Shown piece after piece: positions 22,745 through 35,547 of a stretch of DNA of 64,000 bases (position 1 is its first letter; each line of letters begins with the position of its first letter). This DNA is from Misgurnus anguillicaudatus (lineage: Eukaryota > Chordata > Actinopteri > Cypriniformes > Cobitidae): positions 11,025,001-11,089,000 of the forward strand of contig NC_073358.2 in the NCBI RefSeq assembly GCF_027580225.2, read 5' to 3'. Position numbers and translations under genes: made by a program. A model generated the notes under the pieces. It was not told where the DNA came from. It was given only the letters and a program-made list of their open reading frames with translations, and searched no databases.

Positions 22745-22957
22745 TACACTGTAAAAAAACATCTATAGAAATTACAATGTTATTGCAGCTATTAACAAGT
22801 CTTTATCTTTACAAAATAAAACTATACAATAACAGCCTCATGCCAAGCATTCTGGGAACCAGAAATCATCATCAACCTTTTTCTGTTTTTTGCTTCAGAT
22901 TTTGTTTCCCAGAATGTTTTGCTTGATGCTGTTTTTTAGATTTACTGTGTAAAGACA
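22745..22957. mobile_element. CACTGTAAAAAA palindromic MITE
   Basis: ACACTGTAAAAAAACATCTA faces TTTTTTAGATTTACTGTGT. Inner blocks GCATTCTGGGAACC and CCCAGAATGTTTTGC are also inverted. This arrangement is a common fish MITE type. TSD not resolved. Confidence 0.65.
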
Positions 22958-24414
22958 AAGACTTGTAAATGTTAAATGTTCATTTAACTTTGAACAAAAT
23001 ATTGCCAGTAAATAACATCTACGGTAAGCTACCGGCAACCCAGCTGCAATTTCTACGGATTTTTTTTACTGTGCACTGTGATTTGGTTTTGAACCTTAAA
23101 AAAATCTTTAACTCGATTTTTCCTAAAATTGACTTTGCTGACTATTTCATCCTCAAACAGGTGTAGCTCTGTCATTTTTATGTCATATTCCAACAAATCA
23201 TACATCATATTGATTTTTTTTTTCAATAGAGAATGTCAAAATATAAATAATTCATTTTTTAAAATGTGCTCATTTCGACCCAATTTGCCAGCGGGTCACA
23301 TTTATTTCACACATCTGAGGCTGAACTTGAATGGACTACAAGATGACAATAATTTTTTTTTAATTACAATACATAAAAAAATACATTATACATTAATACA
23401 TAATACATTATAAACTAAACACACAGTTATAGCGATCAAATAACAGAACAAAAAACACCCCAAAACACCACCTACTGGGTGGCAATAACTTACTGGCAAA
23501 CGGTACACATAGTGTTATTCTAGTAAATGAATTAACATACTTTCAACATGACCTGACATGAATCAATTTAAATACGTCAGATAAAACTTCAACTAGCTAA
23601 CCCCCGAACGAATCCATGCTGTTTCAATCTAGTCTATCCAAAACCAATAATGCTGCCTTTCCTAAAAGGGTCCTCATTGTTGGCCAAACAATAAAACCTA
23701 GTGTAAAACCAATATTTGAAAGGGCATGGGTCAAGACACGTGTCAGGTATTCTATTCAGCCTATCTGAAATAAACTGGATTTAGGTTCAAGTCCCCTGAC
23801 AGACCCGCCAAGACACTGATATGGAGACAGCCGGTAAAAGACAAAGAAATAACAGCAGGCTGAAAGCCAAGGTCATCACCATCACCTGCAGGTGAAGAGA
23901 CACAAGGCATTGTGAAGGAATGCCATGGTGAGATACAACCAACACAGATGCCCGATACTCCGACATTATCTTGTTATAAAGTAAATTGTGTTTCACCAGA
24001 GCTCTTTTCAGACCAAGAGCTCACATAAATTAGATAAGAAAAAAATGGGTTCAGCCAACATAAAGATTCTGGTAGACAGCCAGAAAGGTCTTACTAATAA
24101 ACCAAAAGTAGTAGCCACATTTTATCTTGCCGTGGTGCCCTCTGTCTTCATGAGCGAGTTTTATGTTCTTGCCACTCTTTCTATTTACGGTACTAATTAC
24201 AAGTCTTTCATTGTGAAAGCAAGCAATGTTGTAAAGTGACTAGTTAGATGCACTGTTCAATATGCTCTATTAAAGTCACTACTTTAAGACAAATTAAATG
24301 AGAAGAACATTAAGCCTTGTTTATCCTCTCACTGCGCTTCTTACCAAACAAACAACTTGAAGGGGTTACCTTAGTTTTTTTTAACGACCAAGGGCAGTTG
24401 AGACTGACCGAGTC
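22958..24414. other. no recognisable feature
   Basis: AT-rich, no supported gene and no clear repeat ends. The small frames at 22969-23413 and 23988-24239 show no motif. Confidence 0.5.
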
Positions 24415-24950
24415 TAACGCCCTGTTTACAGAAGCGTTTTGATCGATTGGATCACAAGTGGGCAACGCTAAAGAAAGGTGTAAATGAAATATGAAACGTT
24501 TTGAGCTCGTCCACTTTCAACCACATTCAGTTGTAGTCGAAAACGCATTTGACCGGATTACTTTTGTGGTGTAGACGAATGTGTTTGAATAGCCACAAAG
24601 AACCGCCTACTATTTGCCTATTGATCTAATGTGTTTTCACAACGGACCTGACTCACAGTGTTCGGCGTAGTCTTTAGGCTATCATTGATCAAACGAAAGC
24701 ATCAACTTTTACATTTATGTTTTAATTTGCGAGCGTGCAACCTTATTTCATCAATTGCTCTGAAATATCTGAGAAAGCTCTTACATATACACGTACAAAA
24801 CGTGCAGCATGTTTACTAACAACAAAAGCAGCGATGCTCTGACAAAATATTAGTGCATGTCAATTTAAACCTGTGATTTCTCCCGCTCGCATTTAATGAC
24901 TTACCCTTAGACCATCCCCTTGAAGTCATCAGGACAGAGGCAGTCAAAAA
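24415..24950. repeat. probable dispersed DNA-element copy
   Basis: The blocks GCGTTTTGATCGATTGGATC and AAACGTTTTGAGCTCGTCCA look like a repeat widespread in cyprinid genomes. I cannot define terminal repeats or a TSD, so limits are approximate and the call rests on recognition. Confidence 0.35.
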
Positions 24951-24984
24951 CACATCTTAAAACCAGGTTAACCAATTTACCATT

Positions 24985-25265
24985 TCCATGGCCGCAGTAT
25001 AGTAACTAGTTTTATTATGGTCTCTGTAGTAAAACCATAGCAACCACAGATGTATCTTAATTTGATGTAGCATTGTCTCACTATAGTAACCGTAGTTAAA
25101 CTATGGTATCTGTAGTGAAAACATAGTAACCCCAGATGTAGCAGTGTCTCACTATAATAACCATAGTTTCACTATGATATTTCTAGTTAAACCACAAATT
25201 TACCATTGACTAGTAACCATAAAGTATTTTTCTAGTCAAACTATGGTAACACAAATGGCAATCTG
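24985..25265. repeat. degenerate tandem array of CTATAGTAACCATAG palindromes
   Basis: Words such as CACTATAGTAACCGTAGTTA, ACTATGGTATCTGTAGT and AAACATAGTAACC recur three to four times with a loose spacing of about 70-80 bases. Each unit is itself partly palindromic, so it may derive from a MITE. Confidence 0.6.
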
Positions 25266-25269
25266 CTAC

Positions 25270-26127
25270 AGTATAGTAAAATAATTTCCATAAGGTATAC
25301 TTAACAAAATAATATTACACAAACATAATAGCATATGTATAAAACTGAATGGAATGTTACAAAAAATGCCATGTGCCACTCAAAATGAGGCTTCGAGCAC
25401 CATGACGTCATTTTTGCCATGCAGACACAGATGCTCGTGCGGACCCGTCGAGTATAAACCAGACTTTATACGGCTGATTTAACATAACAAAATTCACGGC
25501 CACATCAAAGGAACCTCACGCAGCTCCTCCGATGAGTCAAAACACCCCTGGCTATTATTTCAGCAGGGTTTTGAACTGCATACAGTTACAACAGACCTGC
25601 ATTCCAGCAGTCCTTATGTAAATATTTGGTGTGGATGTCTCTCCTTGAGAAGGGAGGGGCGGCCTGGCAATGCTAGAGAGCGGGCCACGGCGAGTCCCAC
25701 CAGCAGCACGAAGGCTGCCACGGAGGACGGCTTCAAGCCGTGCGGTTGCCTCCTCGGTAGGGACCACACACACAAAGAGCCCAAAGAAGCCGGGCCACCT
25801 AGGTGAAGCTGGATTTCAGGGGCGGAGAGGGAGATGTGTTTGACTTGGAGAGCGTGTCGGAGAAACATTTAAGAGAGTTTTGGATTGAGCAAGGTACCTT
25901 GGTTTCATGCAGGTGCGATGAAGAACATTTTTCTGACAGATGTAAGCTCCAAATCTGATCTCTGATTTATGAAAGAAATTCTGTTTCCATTGCGCAAAGT
26001 GGGGAGGGTTAAGAAAATCTTAGCAGTTGACAAAGCATAAATTTTTATATTTGGCAAGTGCTTTTATTTAAAGTGACTTACAGCAAATGTAGGTTATACA
26101 TTTAAGGAATATGGCCACATTTACATG
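25270..26127. other. gap with a GC-rich island and a SINE-tail fragment
   Basis: 25600-25870 is more GC-rich than the surroundings and open on the minus strand (25614-25868), but no motif is recognisable. TTGGCAAGTGCTTTTATTTA near 26053-26072 is an inverted SINE/L2-type tail. Confidence 0.4.
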
Positions 26128-26135
26128 ATGACCAT

Positions 26136-26548
26136 TAGGGGTGCTCCAATAAATGCAGATATACACTAATAATACGTGGCCAATAGCTATTCTGAATCGC
26201 ACAGCCGATATTATTCACAGCTATTTCATGTACTACGGCTTTTGATCAGTAAGTCCTTATCGATCTAAAATCACTGTTAAAGTCGTTTAAAACATGCATT
26301 TGAAAAAGCAACACTCGTCAAATAATCATTATACATATTCTTTATTCTCATGAAAACGGGTTAAAAGGTTTGAAGAACAGCAATATAAATATATCCTTAA
26401 GCCATTTCCTGGAGCTGCGTGTCATAGCTGCGTGTGTATGGTTCTTCATCTGCAGCGCATATTGAGATTCTGCACAAGAGCGCCCTCTGGCTTTCAGATG
26501 TTTCAACGTATTTCATTGAGAAGCATAGCAATCATCATCGCATCCCTA
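26136..26548. mobile_element. hAT-type MITE TAGGGGTGC (413 bp)
   Basis: TAGGGGTGCTCC and GCATCCCTA are its ends, and a perfect 8-bp TSD ATGACCAT flanks it (26128-26135 and 26549-26556). It is non-coding. Confidence 0.85.
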
Positions 26549-26711
26549 ATGACCATGTAGTAAAAAACTGAAACGCTTGTGAAAACTATATATAAACGAT
26601 CCATGTTTACACAGATCCGTCACTTAGTAAAGAAACACTTCTGCAGAGCAAAAAATACAAACAACCGATATGTAGAAAGCATTGTTTTGCAATTTTGTTT
26701 GGACGTACGAT

Positions 26712-27465
26712 TAGCCTGGCTAACACCAGACCAGTCTCATAGAGAATCAAACGTGGTCTGGGAACCATACGCTCATTTTTTGTATTTGAGGCGTGGTTTA
26801 CAAATGCCCAGAGCCGTTTATTGGGCGCTACGAATGTCTATCAAATGCGTCTGTACGTAGCTCATAGCTAATCGTTTTAATTATACCAGATGACGTATGT
26901 AGAGCGACATAAATTCAAACGTATACAGCCTTTATCGTTACTTGTGCACACAGCTGAAAGCTATGCAAGCAAACTGGTAGCTGTATATTGATATTTAAAA
27001 GCAAAACAATTTAGCGGCACTGTGACAACCACAGTACAGGCATAATGACAATATGATAAAAATAAATACCACTTACCATTTATAAGTTAATTGTACTTAG
27101 TCAACAACGATGCCTAGCAGGTTGATCCAATAAAACTCAGTGGCTGTCATGTCTTGCCATATCCAAACATCCTTCTTGGATATGAAATTGTTTAACGCCA
27201 AAAGTTGCTCTTTTTTAATAAACTTGCATTCAAAGCTACTTCGAACACTATCTTAGGCTGCATTGAAAAATAACTTCTCGTCTGCTCCGCATTGGATAAA
27301 CAAAACTGCTTCGGTGTGTCGCAAAGACGTCGTCGTCGTCTTGCTGCCCCCTCCCCGTTCTGTGATTGGTTCCCTATTTCAGGGGAAAAAATGTCCATAG
27401 TTTCCATGCTAGACTTGCAGCGTGAATAAATTTGCGCGCAAGGCAGCATGGGGAAACCCAGGCTA
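26712..27465. mobile_element. TIR element TAGCCTGG (754 bp)
   Basis: TAGCCTGGCTAACACC on the left and GGGGAAACCCAGGCTA on the right are inverted. A 9-bp direct repeat with one mismatch, ACGTACGAT/ACGGACGAT, flanks it (26703-26711 and 27466-27474). An 8- or 9-bp TSD leaves hAT or MULE open. A minus-strand open frame (27192-27449) has no recognisable domain. Confidence 0.75.
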
Positions 27466-27883
27466 ACGGACGATAAGGTTGGTTTATTACTACAAGTGAG
27501 CCTTAAAGCATCAAAATTTCGTATACTTTGTCGGCCGTTTATAAAAGTATCTCAAGTAGCACAAACACAGTACTGTAAGCCGCCAATGTTGTTATGGTTG
27601 TCAAGAACTCATTCATGACTTGTAGACTAAGCATGTAATATACATGTACAAGACACAAATTTCACAGATTTCCGTTTTTGTTGTTTACGTAGAAACGGTA
27701 ACAGTGTCGTTTTTAAAAACCCGTTTTCAGAAGTTTGTTTCCTTATCTTTGTAAGAATCTTTGGATAAAAGCGTCAGTTAAATGCCTAAATGTAAAGTTT
27801 GCACTTTCAGGACTCCAAAATGATACTATTTGCATTTTTTTTTTTCCAAAATGGTATGTCATGTAAACAGGTCCTATGTGTGC

Positions 27884-28009
27884 CCTTACAAAAGCTAACC
27901 ATGGGTTTTTATGGTAAAAGTGTAGTATTTTGTGGTTACCATGGTTTTACTACAGTAACTATGTTTTTTTTTAGTTTTAACATCAAAACCATGGTTAATT
28001 TTTGTAAGG
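27884..28009. mobile_element. short hairpin MITE CCTTACAAAA inserted in a SINE
   Basis: CCTTACAAAAGCTAACCATG is inverted as ATGGTTAATTTTTGTAAGG. Internal CCATGGTTTTAC words add further symmetry. It ends directly against the tRNA-like part of a minus-strand SINE (28010-28090). Confidence 0.75.
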
Positions 28010-28090
28010 TTGTTCCTGGTTTTAAACCTACAACCTTTTGTGCTGCACAATGCTCTACCAGTTGAGCTACAGCAACACCAGATATTCATT
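28010..28090 (-). repeat. tRNA-derived SINE head, minus strand
   Basis: On the minus strand the order is A box TAGCTCAACTGG (about 28055-28066), then GTAGAGCATTGTGCAGCACA, then a decayed B box GGTTTAAAACC. This is the tRNA-like head of a fish SINE. No intact acceptor stem is seen, so it is not a tRNA gene. A MITE replaces the sequence that should follow. Confidence 0.7.
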
Positions 28091-29600
28091 TTGCATTTGA
28101 ATGTACCGGGTGATCTGGCTATCTCGAAGGTCTGTGACAGGTGTCACCCTATCAGGCGCACTCTGCTCCGGGTGTCACATTTATTATCCCAGGGCGTATG
28201 CGGTAATGATGGGCAGGAATCATGTGTGTGCGTGGGCCGTGTGTCTGAACAGTGAGGGAGTTATTAAGGGGATGATGTCAACACTCAGTCTGCTTCATGT
28301 TGCCTAATCAGGCCTGTGCTGCCCAAAGCCTCCTACACAGGGAGGTCTGGGCTGAAGTCCATGCCTGTCAACCCATCACCATACACCACAGCTGAAATCG
28401 GCACACACTTACACACAGCCTTCAGCCTGTCGTACACATTATGTACACCACATCACTAACCACACTGTGGAATTGGCAGCGCCTGTTTATATGCAAACCA
28501 TGTTACACTTTTTCACCCACGCTTGTTAAGTTTCTGTCGAGTCACTGGATAAATCAGACTTTTCTGGATGAGCTCATAAAAACTTTTCAATGTCCCTAAA
28601 TACAGTAAGGGTACGGTTCCTGTGCCATTTCTTTACAGCTGGCCAGGGTCGTATGATTGAGTATATGGTGCAAGATGATGACATCTAGTGAACCCTTGAA
28701 AGACATTAGACGGCTTCAGCGCAGTTATTAATTTTACCCGAACAGCCGAGACCTTGACAGATCCAGTCCAAACCCTCTGTCGCATTTTACAGTTGAAGTT
28801 TTCAGAGCGAGGAAAGGGATGAACTTCTCTTTGGTCTTTCTGGACTCTTTAATGGTCTTCCAAAGCCTATCTGAGCAGAGATTCTCACACAACCTGACAG
28901 AAGACTGATATTCACACTGTGATCTTCAGATGATACTGACATTAAAGAATGGGTGGAGAAGGAGAGAACAAAGTTATGGCATCAAAAAAGCCCAGCGGAG
29001 CTGTCCGACGCGTGCTGTTTTAATCTCTGAGGAGAAAGACATACAGCTTTTAATCCACTAATACTTTTGAGTTACATTTATAATTCAGTATGAACGACAA
29101 TGTCTAATAAACAATGTTTTTGGCTTGTATGTTGCTATTTTAAGGAATACAGAATAAATGTACAGAGAAAGCTAATATTAGATGAGATTTTAACAGACAG
29201 ATGAATGGATGGACAGAGAATTAGGTAGAGAGGAGTTTATGTTTAGCTTCATATTATTATGTATACATAAGCTCTGGTATTATTTTGGTGTCTACTCTCA
29301 CACAGACCTCATTCCTAAAACATGAAAATTGTTCATTATAAATATATTATATTGTTGTTGTGCACAATGCATCCATGCTGGGCAAAAGATTGTTTATATT
29401 AGACCTATCTTGCAATGCAGCACACAACCTGTGTGAAGATAAATGAACAGGCGGATAGACAGACTGACAGACGGATGAACAGACAGGATGGAAGATGAAC
29501 AGAAAGAGAGACAGAAATGCAGATTCTTACCAAATTATCGCACCACAATGATTATTTTACAAACTCATTGAAAGTGATATAGGTGGTAAAATCTACAGTA
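28091..29600. other. no recognisable feature
   Basis: Looks largely single-copy and non-coding. GGATGGACAGAGAATTAGG-type (GACA/GATA-rich) degenerate repeats occur near 29195-29520. Confidence 0.45.
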
Positions 29601-29616
29601 CGACCCTATCAAATCA

Positions 29617-31290
29617 GTGTACTTTGAAAGTAAATGCGGAGTGAAAATTATCACAAAAAGAACAAAGTATCTTTCTCAGGAGCATGGAGTGAGACATGGT
29701 GGCTCTTTAAGCCCACCATTAACATTTACATTAATGAACTGGCAACCAGTCTGGAGCGATCAACAGCGCCTGGCCTCACCCTACACGACTCAAGGGCTTT
29801 TCACTGCGCTTAACTCTGGGTTATCTTCGTTCTAAACCCTGCTTTTAACCCTGGGTTAAGGAGTGTTTCACACTTGTAATTTAGAAGCGGAGTTATCCCT
29901 GAAATTAACCCAGGGTTATGAAACCCTGCTCGGAAGCAGTGAAACGAAGCAGGGTTAGAATGTTGTGACTTGATGCTTAGCAACAGACAGCCAATCAGAA
30001 ACTGAAGTACACATACCTCATATCATTATCTGTGTATTGAAAACACCTGAATTGGAGTAAAAAGGACATCCCAGAAGACTTCAAACAGCAAAGAGAGATT
30101 TATGTTGTGACCTGTTCTGTCACTGACGCGGAAGCGGTTATTTAAAGCAACAGTGCGCTATTTTAATTGAGTCAGTTTGACATCACTTTTTATCCAATCA
30201 TGACCACAAATATGCAAATGAAAATGTTAATTCGGGGTTTATGAATGCACAGTGTGAAATGTCAGATTATGAATACCCAGGGGAAACGTAAAGATAACCC
30301 AGTATTCCAGTAACCTGGGGTTTAGAATAACCCATGGTTAACAATTTCAGGTGTAAAAATCCCTTCAGAAATCAAATGTTTTACTGTATGCAGATGATCT
30401 AGTTCTGTTGTCACCCCCTGATCACGATTTACAGCTGAACCTAAACCTGCTAGTACAATACTGTCAGACCTGAGCCTTGACAGTCAACCTTAATAAAACT
30501 AAAATTATTACCTTCCGAAAAAAGATCCAGATCCCAAGGAACTCAACACTTATTTACATTAGAAACTAACCACATAACTCACACATCACACTACAATTAC
30601 ACTGGGCTTAAAAATCACATCTACATGAAACTTAAATCCTGCAGTGAATAAACTGAGAGATAATGCACGTACAGTAGGGCTTTTTATGCCATAAAGTGTC
30701 AATGTCCAATAGAGATCCCTGATAGAATTTGGCTTAAAATATTAGAATCAGTGATTGAACTGATTGCCCTCTAAGGCAGTGAGGTGTGGGGTCCATTAAC
30801 AAATCCAAACCAAGATTTTACCAAATGGGAAAAACATCCAATTGAGATCCTGCATACAGAACCTTGTAATAAAAACATCCTTCAAGTGCACCGGCACACA
30901 ACAAATAATGAACGCAGAGCTAAATTAGGATATCCAAATATCCACTCACAATAAAAGTACAAAAACGGGCAATCAAATTCTGCAAACATCCAAAAGTGGC
31001 CCCCACTCAAATCATTATAATCCCCCGAAAGTAAAGTGCAATGTTATTTGACTTTAGGGAGACAGAGTGGCAAACTATCTGTACACGGTGACAGATAAAA
31101 AAACGAGATCCATCTTGACCAGATACAGACTTAGTGGACACAAGCTCATTATAAAGACAGGCAGACACAGAAAAACATGGCTGCCACAGGAGGAGAGGTT
31201 GTGTCCCCACTGTGTCCAAAACCAATTTGAGACTTTCTAACAGAATGCACAAAGTACACAGACATACAGAAAATCTTCTACCAAAAAAAT
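29617..31290 (+). pseudogene. LINE reverse transcriptase and C-terminal domain, broken
   Basis: An intact protein would copy the LINE RNA at the target site. YADDLVLLSP (30387-30416) is the RT palm motif with both catalytic Asp. Upstream, LSQEHGVRHGGSLSPPL (about 29665-29720) corresponds to the block before the palm, where functional proteins read Q-G. Downstream, ALTVNLNKTKI follows an in-frame TGA in place of Trp (QYCQT*A). SEVWGP-like residues and a Cys-His segment RLCPHCVQNQFE (about 31195-31230) mark the C-terminal domain. Several frameshifts and a 572-bp insertion make it inactive. Confidence 0.75.
29793..30364. mobile_element. DNA element AGGGCTTTTCAC inside the LINE (572 bp)
   Basis: AGGGCTTTTCACTGCGC and GGTGTAAAAATCCCT are its ends. 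The TSD is TCA (29790-29792 and 30365-30367), and excising the element with one TSD copy restores an uninterrupted RT frame across the junction. Subterminal AACCCTGGGTTAA words are palindromic. A partial second copy lies at 55234-55390. A 3-bp TSD suggests PIF/Harbinger. Confidence 0.85.
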
Positions 31291-31586
31291 AAACTGCATA
31301 AACAAGACATTTGAAAGCCTATCAAACAATGAGAAACTGATCTTTCTGAGAACACAAGGACTGATGTGTGTTAGCAGCACAATGTGTGTCTGCATGTCAT
31401 AATATAAGATAAAATCAATCTGCCCTGACAAGATACTTAATGTATATGACTGCTTTATTCTATTATTTAACTTTGCTCCTACTCTTCTATTTTAATTTAT
31501 GCATATACCATTAATATTTTACTTCTAATTTCACACTATAGACTTTGTTTTATTTGCAGTATTTTATATGCATAGGCATATATTTA

Positions 31587-31813
31587 TAAAGGCGGAGTGC
31601 ACGATATCTGAAAAACGCTTTGGAAGAGAGAGTCACTTGTAGCCAATTAACAGTAAGAGGCGTGTCTACTAACTGACATCGTTGCCTGGTTTGCATATGT
31701 GTGGGGTGGGTCTATCAAAAGCAGGTCCAGATTCTATTGTGGTAGGGGCGTGTTTGTTTAGGTGATTTCAAATATCAACATTGGCTATCAGAGATCATGA
31801 ACCCTGCCTTTAA
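31587..31813. mobile_element. short TTAA-like MITE 'AAAGGCGGAGTGCACGAT'
   Basis: AAAGGCGGAGTGCACGAT and ATCATGAACCCTGCCTTTA are imperfect inverted ends. TTAA is seen only on the right (TTTAATTTAA), and the left flank is TTTA. Limits are tentative. Confidence 0.5.
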
Positions 31814-31920
31814 TTTAATTTGCAAAAATAAATGTACAGTTTTTGTCATGTCAATAAATTACAAATTGATAGACCTAAAGAAAGATAGACAGAAAGGATA
31901 CAGATACAGGTGGATGGACG

Positions 31921-31925
<5 letters not shown>

Positions 31926-31990
<65 letters not shown>

Positions 31991-32178
31991 TAGGTAGGTA
32001 GACAGAGAGAGGTAGAGAGATGGATAGATGAGCAGACAGACAGAATGATAGACTGGCAGATAATAGACACAAAGGCAGGTAGACGGATAGATGGATGGAG
32101 GGATAGATTGGTCAACAGACATACGACAGACAGAGATGAATAGATAAACAGACACACAGACGCACGCACGCATGCACG

Positions 32179-32269
<91 letters not shown>
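31926..32269. repeat. (ACAG)n and (AC)n microsatellite complex
   Basis: About 16 ACAG units (31926-31990), then degenerate GATA/GACA-type repeats, then an (AC) tract from about 32180 to 32269. Cys-Val, Thr-His and Cys-Leu-Ser-Val frames here are translated repeats. Confidence 0.95.
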
Positions 32270-33639
<1,370 letters not shown>

Positions 33640-33790
33640 TCCTGTATTATGGTAGATCATTGCGTTAGCAGTGCAAAAGCTCATGGGTTCGAACCCAGGG
33701 AACACAGGTTGGTAAAATGTATGTAATGCACTGTACCTGTAGGTCGATTTGGATAAAAGCATCTGGCAAATACATAAATATAAATATATG
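33640..33790 (+). repeat. tRNA-derived SINE
   Basis: TGGTAGATCATTGCGTTAGC, then the Pol III B box GGGTTCGAACCC (33685-33696), then a unique body and the tail GTCGATTTGGATAAAAGCAT-CTGGCAAAT. This head-to-tail layout is a fish tRNA-SINE with an L2-type 3' tail. The A-box region is altered. Confidence 0.8.
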
Positions 33791-34107
33791 GATTCCCTGT
33801 GAAAAGCACCTTTATACAAACATTCTGTTTTATTCTTTTCAATGGAGTCACACACTCACAGGTCATGTGGTTACGGTCACATGTTCTTTCGCGAGAGGAG
33901 CGAGGACCACCCTGTCTGTTGCACTTGTTCTCAAAGCAGACCACATTTGAAAGCCCTCACAAGGTCAAGGCTAGGTGTAAAACCGAACCCAGATGAACAG
34001 CTGGTTAAAGGAACATGCCTACATTTTGGGAATTTAGCTTATTCACCGTATCCTTCAGAGTTAGATAAGTCCATACATACCTTTCTCATCTCCGTGTGTG
34101 CTGTAAC

Positions 34108-34903
34108 CACTGATCTATATAAATGACTGGATTGCGCATGACGTCACAACTGTGAAGCCACCGCGCCGCAATGTTGGTATACCCAAACATTCCATAAAAT
34201 CAATGGATGCGATCAGATTTTAATGATAAAACATCACTTTACAAGTCTTCGTTTTTATATCTGAAGTTACCCTGTACATTATTACAACACAAACGTCATA
34301 AGCATGTACATAGTTATTTACTGAAAGTTGTACATTTTAGTTTTTAATCAGTTATTATACATTCATCTTCATTACAGTATCAGATCAGCAGACAGACCGC
34401 AGCATTTAGTATTAATGACAAACGTGCTCATTCTGAAATCTATATAAATAATCATACTTTGTACCGTATTTTCATGCAATAATTTGCTGGTTTTATGTTA
34501 TCTAAACTTACAAGTTACCTAAACTTATTTAGAGAAATAACGCTGACCGTGTAGCTGAATTTAAAAAAAACCTTTATTTATACCCGTGTCATTAACAGAA
34601 CGCAGCAGAAACACTCACCTTAATGGGTTTTTATAAATCCATTTTCCTGCCCGATTAAAACATAAACATTGAAAATAACACCAGAATTAACAGTTAATTT
34701 ACGTACACATATCCATAAAATAATCTTGCGTGACTGATACGCTGTAAAGCGGGTGAATTTAAAACATGATTTTGAATGGACGTCAATGACGCCGTCTGCC
34801 GGTTGGGTATACCAAGATGGCGGCTCGAACTCTGCGCTGGCTTCACCTCACGCTGTTACGTTAAGCGTTCTATGCGCAATCCAGTCACTTATATAGATCA
34901 GTG
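34108..34903. mobile_element. TIR element CACTGATCTATATAA, 8-bp TSD
   Basis: CACTGATCTATATAAATGAC on the left matches the complement of the right end at 18 of 20 bases or better, and the inverted repeat runs on through GGATTGCGCAT. A perfect 8-bp TSD GCTGTAAC flanks it (34100-34107 and 34904-34911). The intact right arm of the host element reads GCTATAAC without the insert, confirming the empty site. hAT-type by TSD length. Confidence 0.9.
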
Positions 34904-35254
34904 GCTGTAACTCTGTCTGACGCAGCCCCCGCTAGCTTAGCTTAGCAAAAAGACTGAAAGTGAATGGCTCCAGCTAGCATACTACTCCCAATTAAGTGAA
35001 AAAATATCGCCAACATTTTTCTATTTATATGTTGTGATTTGTATAGTCACATCGTGTACAAATAACAGGGTTGTATGAGACACACACAACTTTTAATCGT
35101 ATAATACTGGGGACTATATTCTCAGGTGAAGCACTGCTGCTTGGGTGGAGTGATTTGCTGGCAGCTCCTGAGTGAGAAGCCCTGTGGTGAGGAGCAGAGA
35201 GTTCGCTTCGAGTAACAGAGTTAGCGATTGCTAGATAGTAAATGTATTACAATC

Positions 35255-35547
35255 ATGGGTGTTTACTGTATTGTAAAGAGCTGCAACAATAAACAAGGGA
35301 GAACAAGTACCATGATATTTTATAGAATTCCAACCAAAAACACTGACCTGATAAAACAATGGCTGCTTGCTCTGGATATAGCTCCACACACACCTGTAGC
35401 CACCATCATTGCTCAGAATATTTCACCGAGGATGACTATTTTCAAAAATGGAATTTGTATTTGCCACAGGGACAATGAAATGTGTGCTGAAGGACACAGC
35501 CATCCCATCGATTGTACAGACAGGACAGCGGATCACCTGTGGCTATG
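35255..35547 (+). pseudogene. THAP zinc-finger exon of the TTAA element, frameshifted
   Basis: ATG 35255 opens MGVYCIVKSCNNKQGR with the C-x4-C pair, then MIFYRIPTKNTDLIKQWLLA, which supplies the F-x-x-I-P and the invariant Trp. The frame then drifts. One base out of frame the domain's end appears as CSEYFTEDDYF (about 35408-35441), matching the closing C-x2-H-F block except that the ligand His is Tyr. So the domain is complete in outline but has one frameshift and one lost zinc ligand. ATG|GTAAGT at 35547 is a strong donor, so this would be exon 1 of a spliced transposase or DNA-binding protein. No later exon was recognised. Confidence 0.7.

Larger units (their letters stand above)
29601..31560 (+). 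mobile_element. non-LTR retrotransposon (LINE), 5'-truncated 3' half
   Basis: The coding strand is +. The RT-region frames at 29617-29792 and 30368-30540 flank a DNA-element insertion. After about 30540 the C-terminal domain and a 3' UTR follow to about 31560. The truncated 5' end is the rule for LINE copies. I did not assign a clade. Confidence 0.75.

Noticed and set aside
33640..33790. tRNA gene
   Set aside because: B box is good but the A-box half is degenerate, no cloverleaf can be completed, and the L2-type tail follows. This is a SINE.
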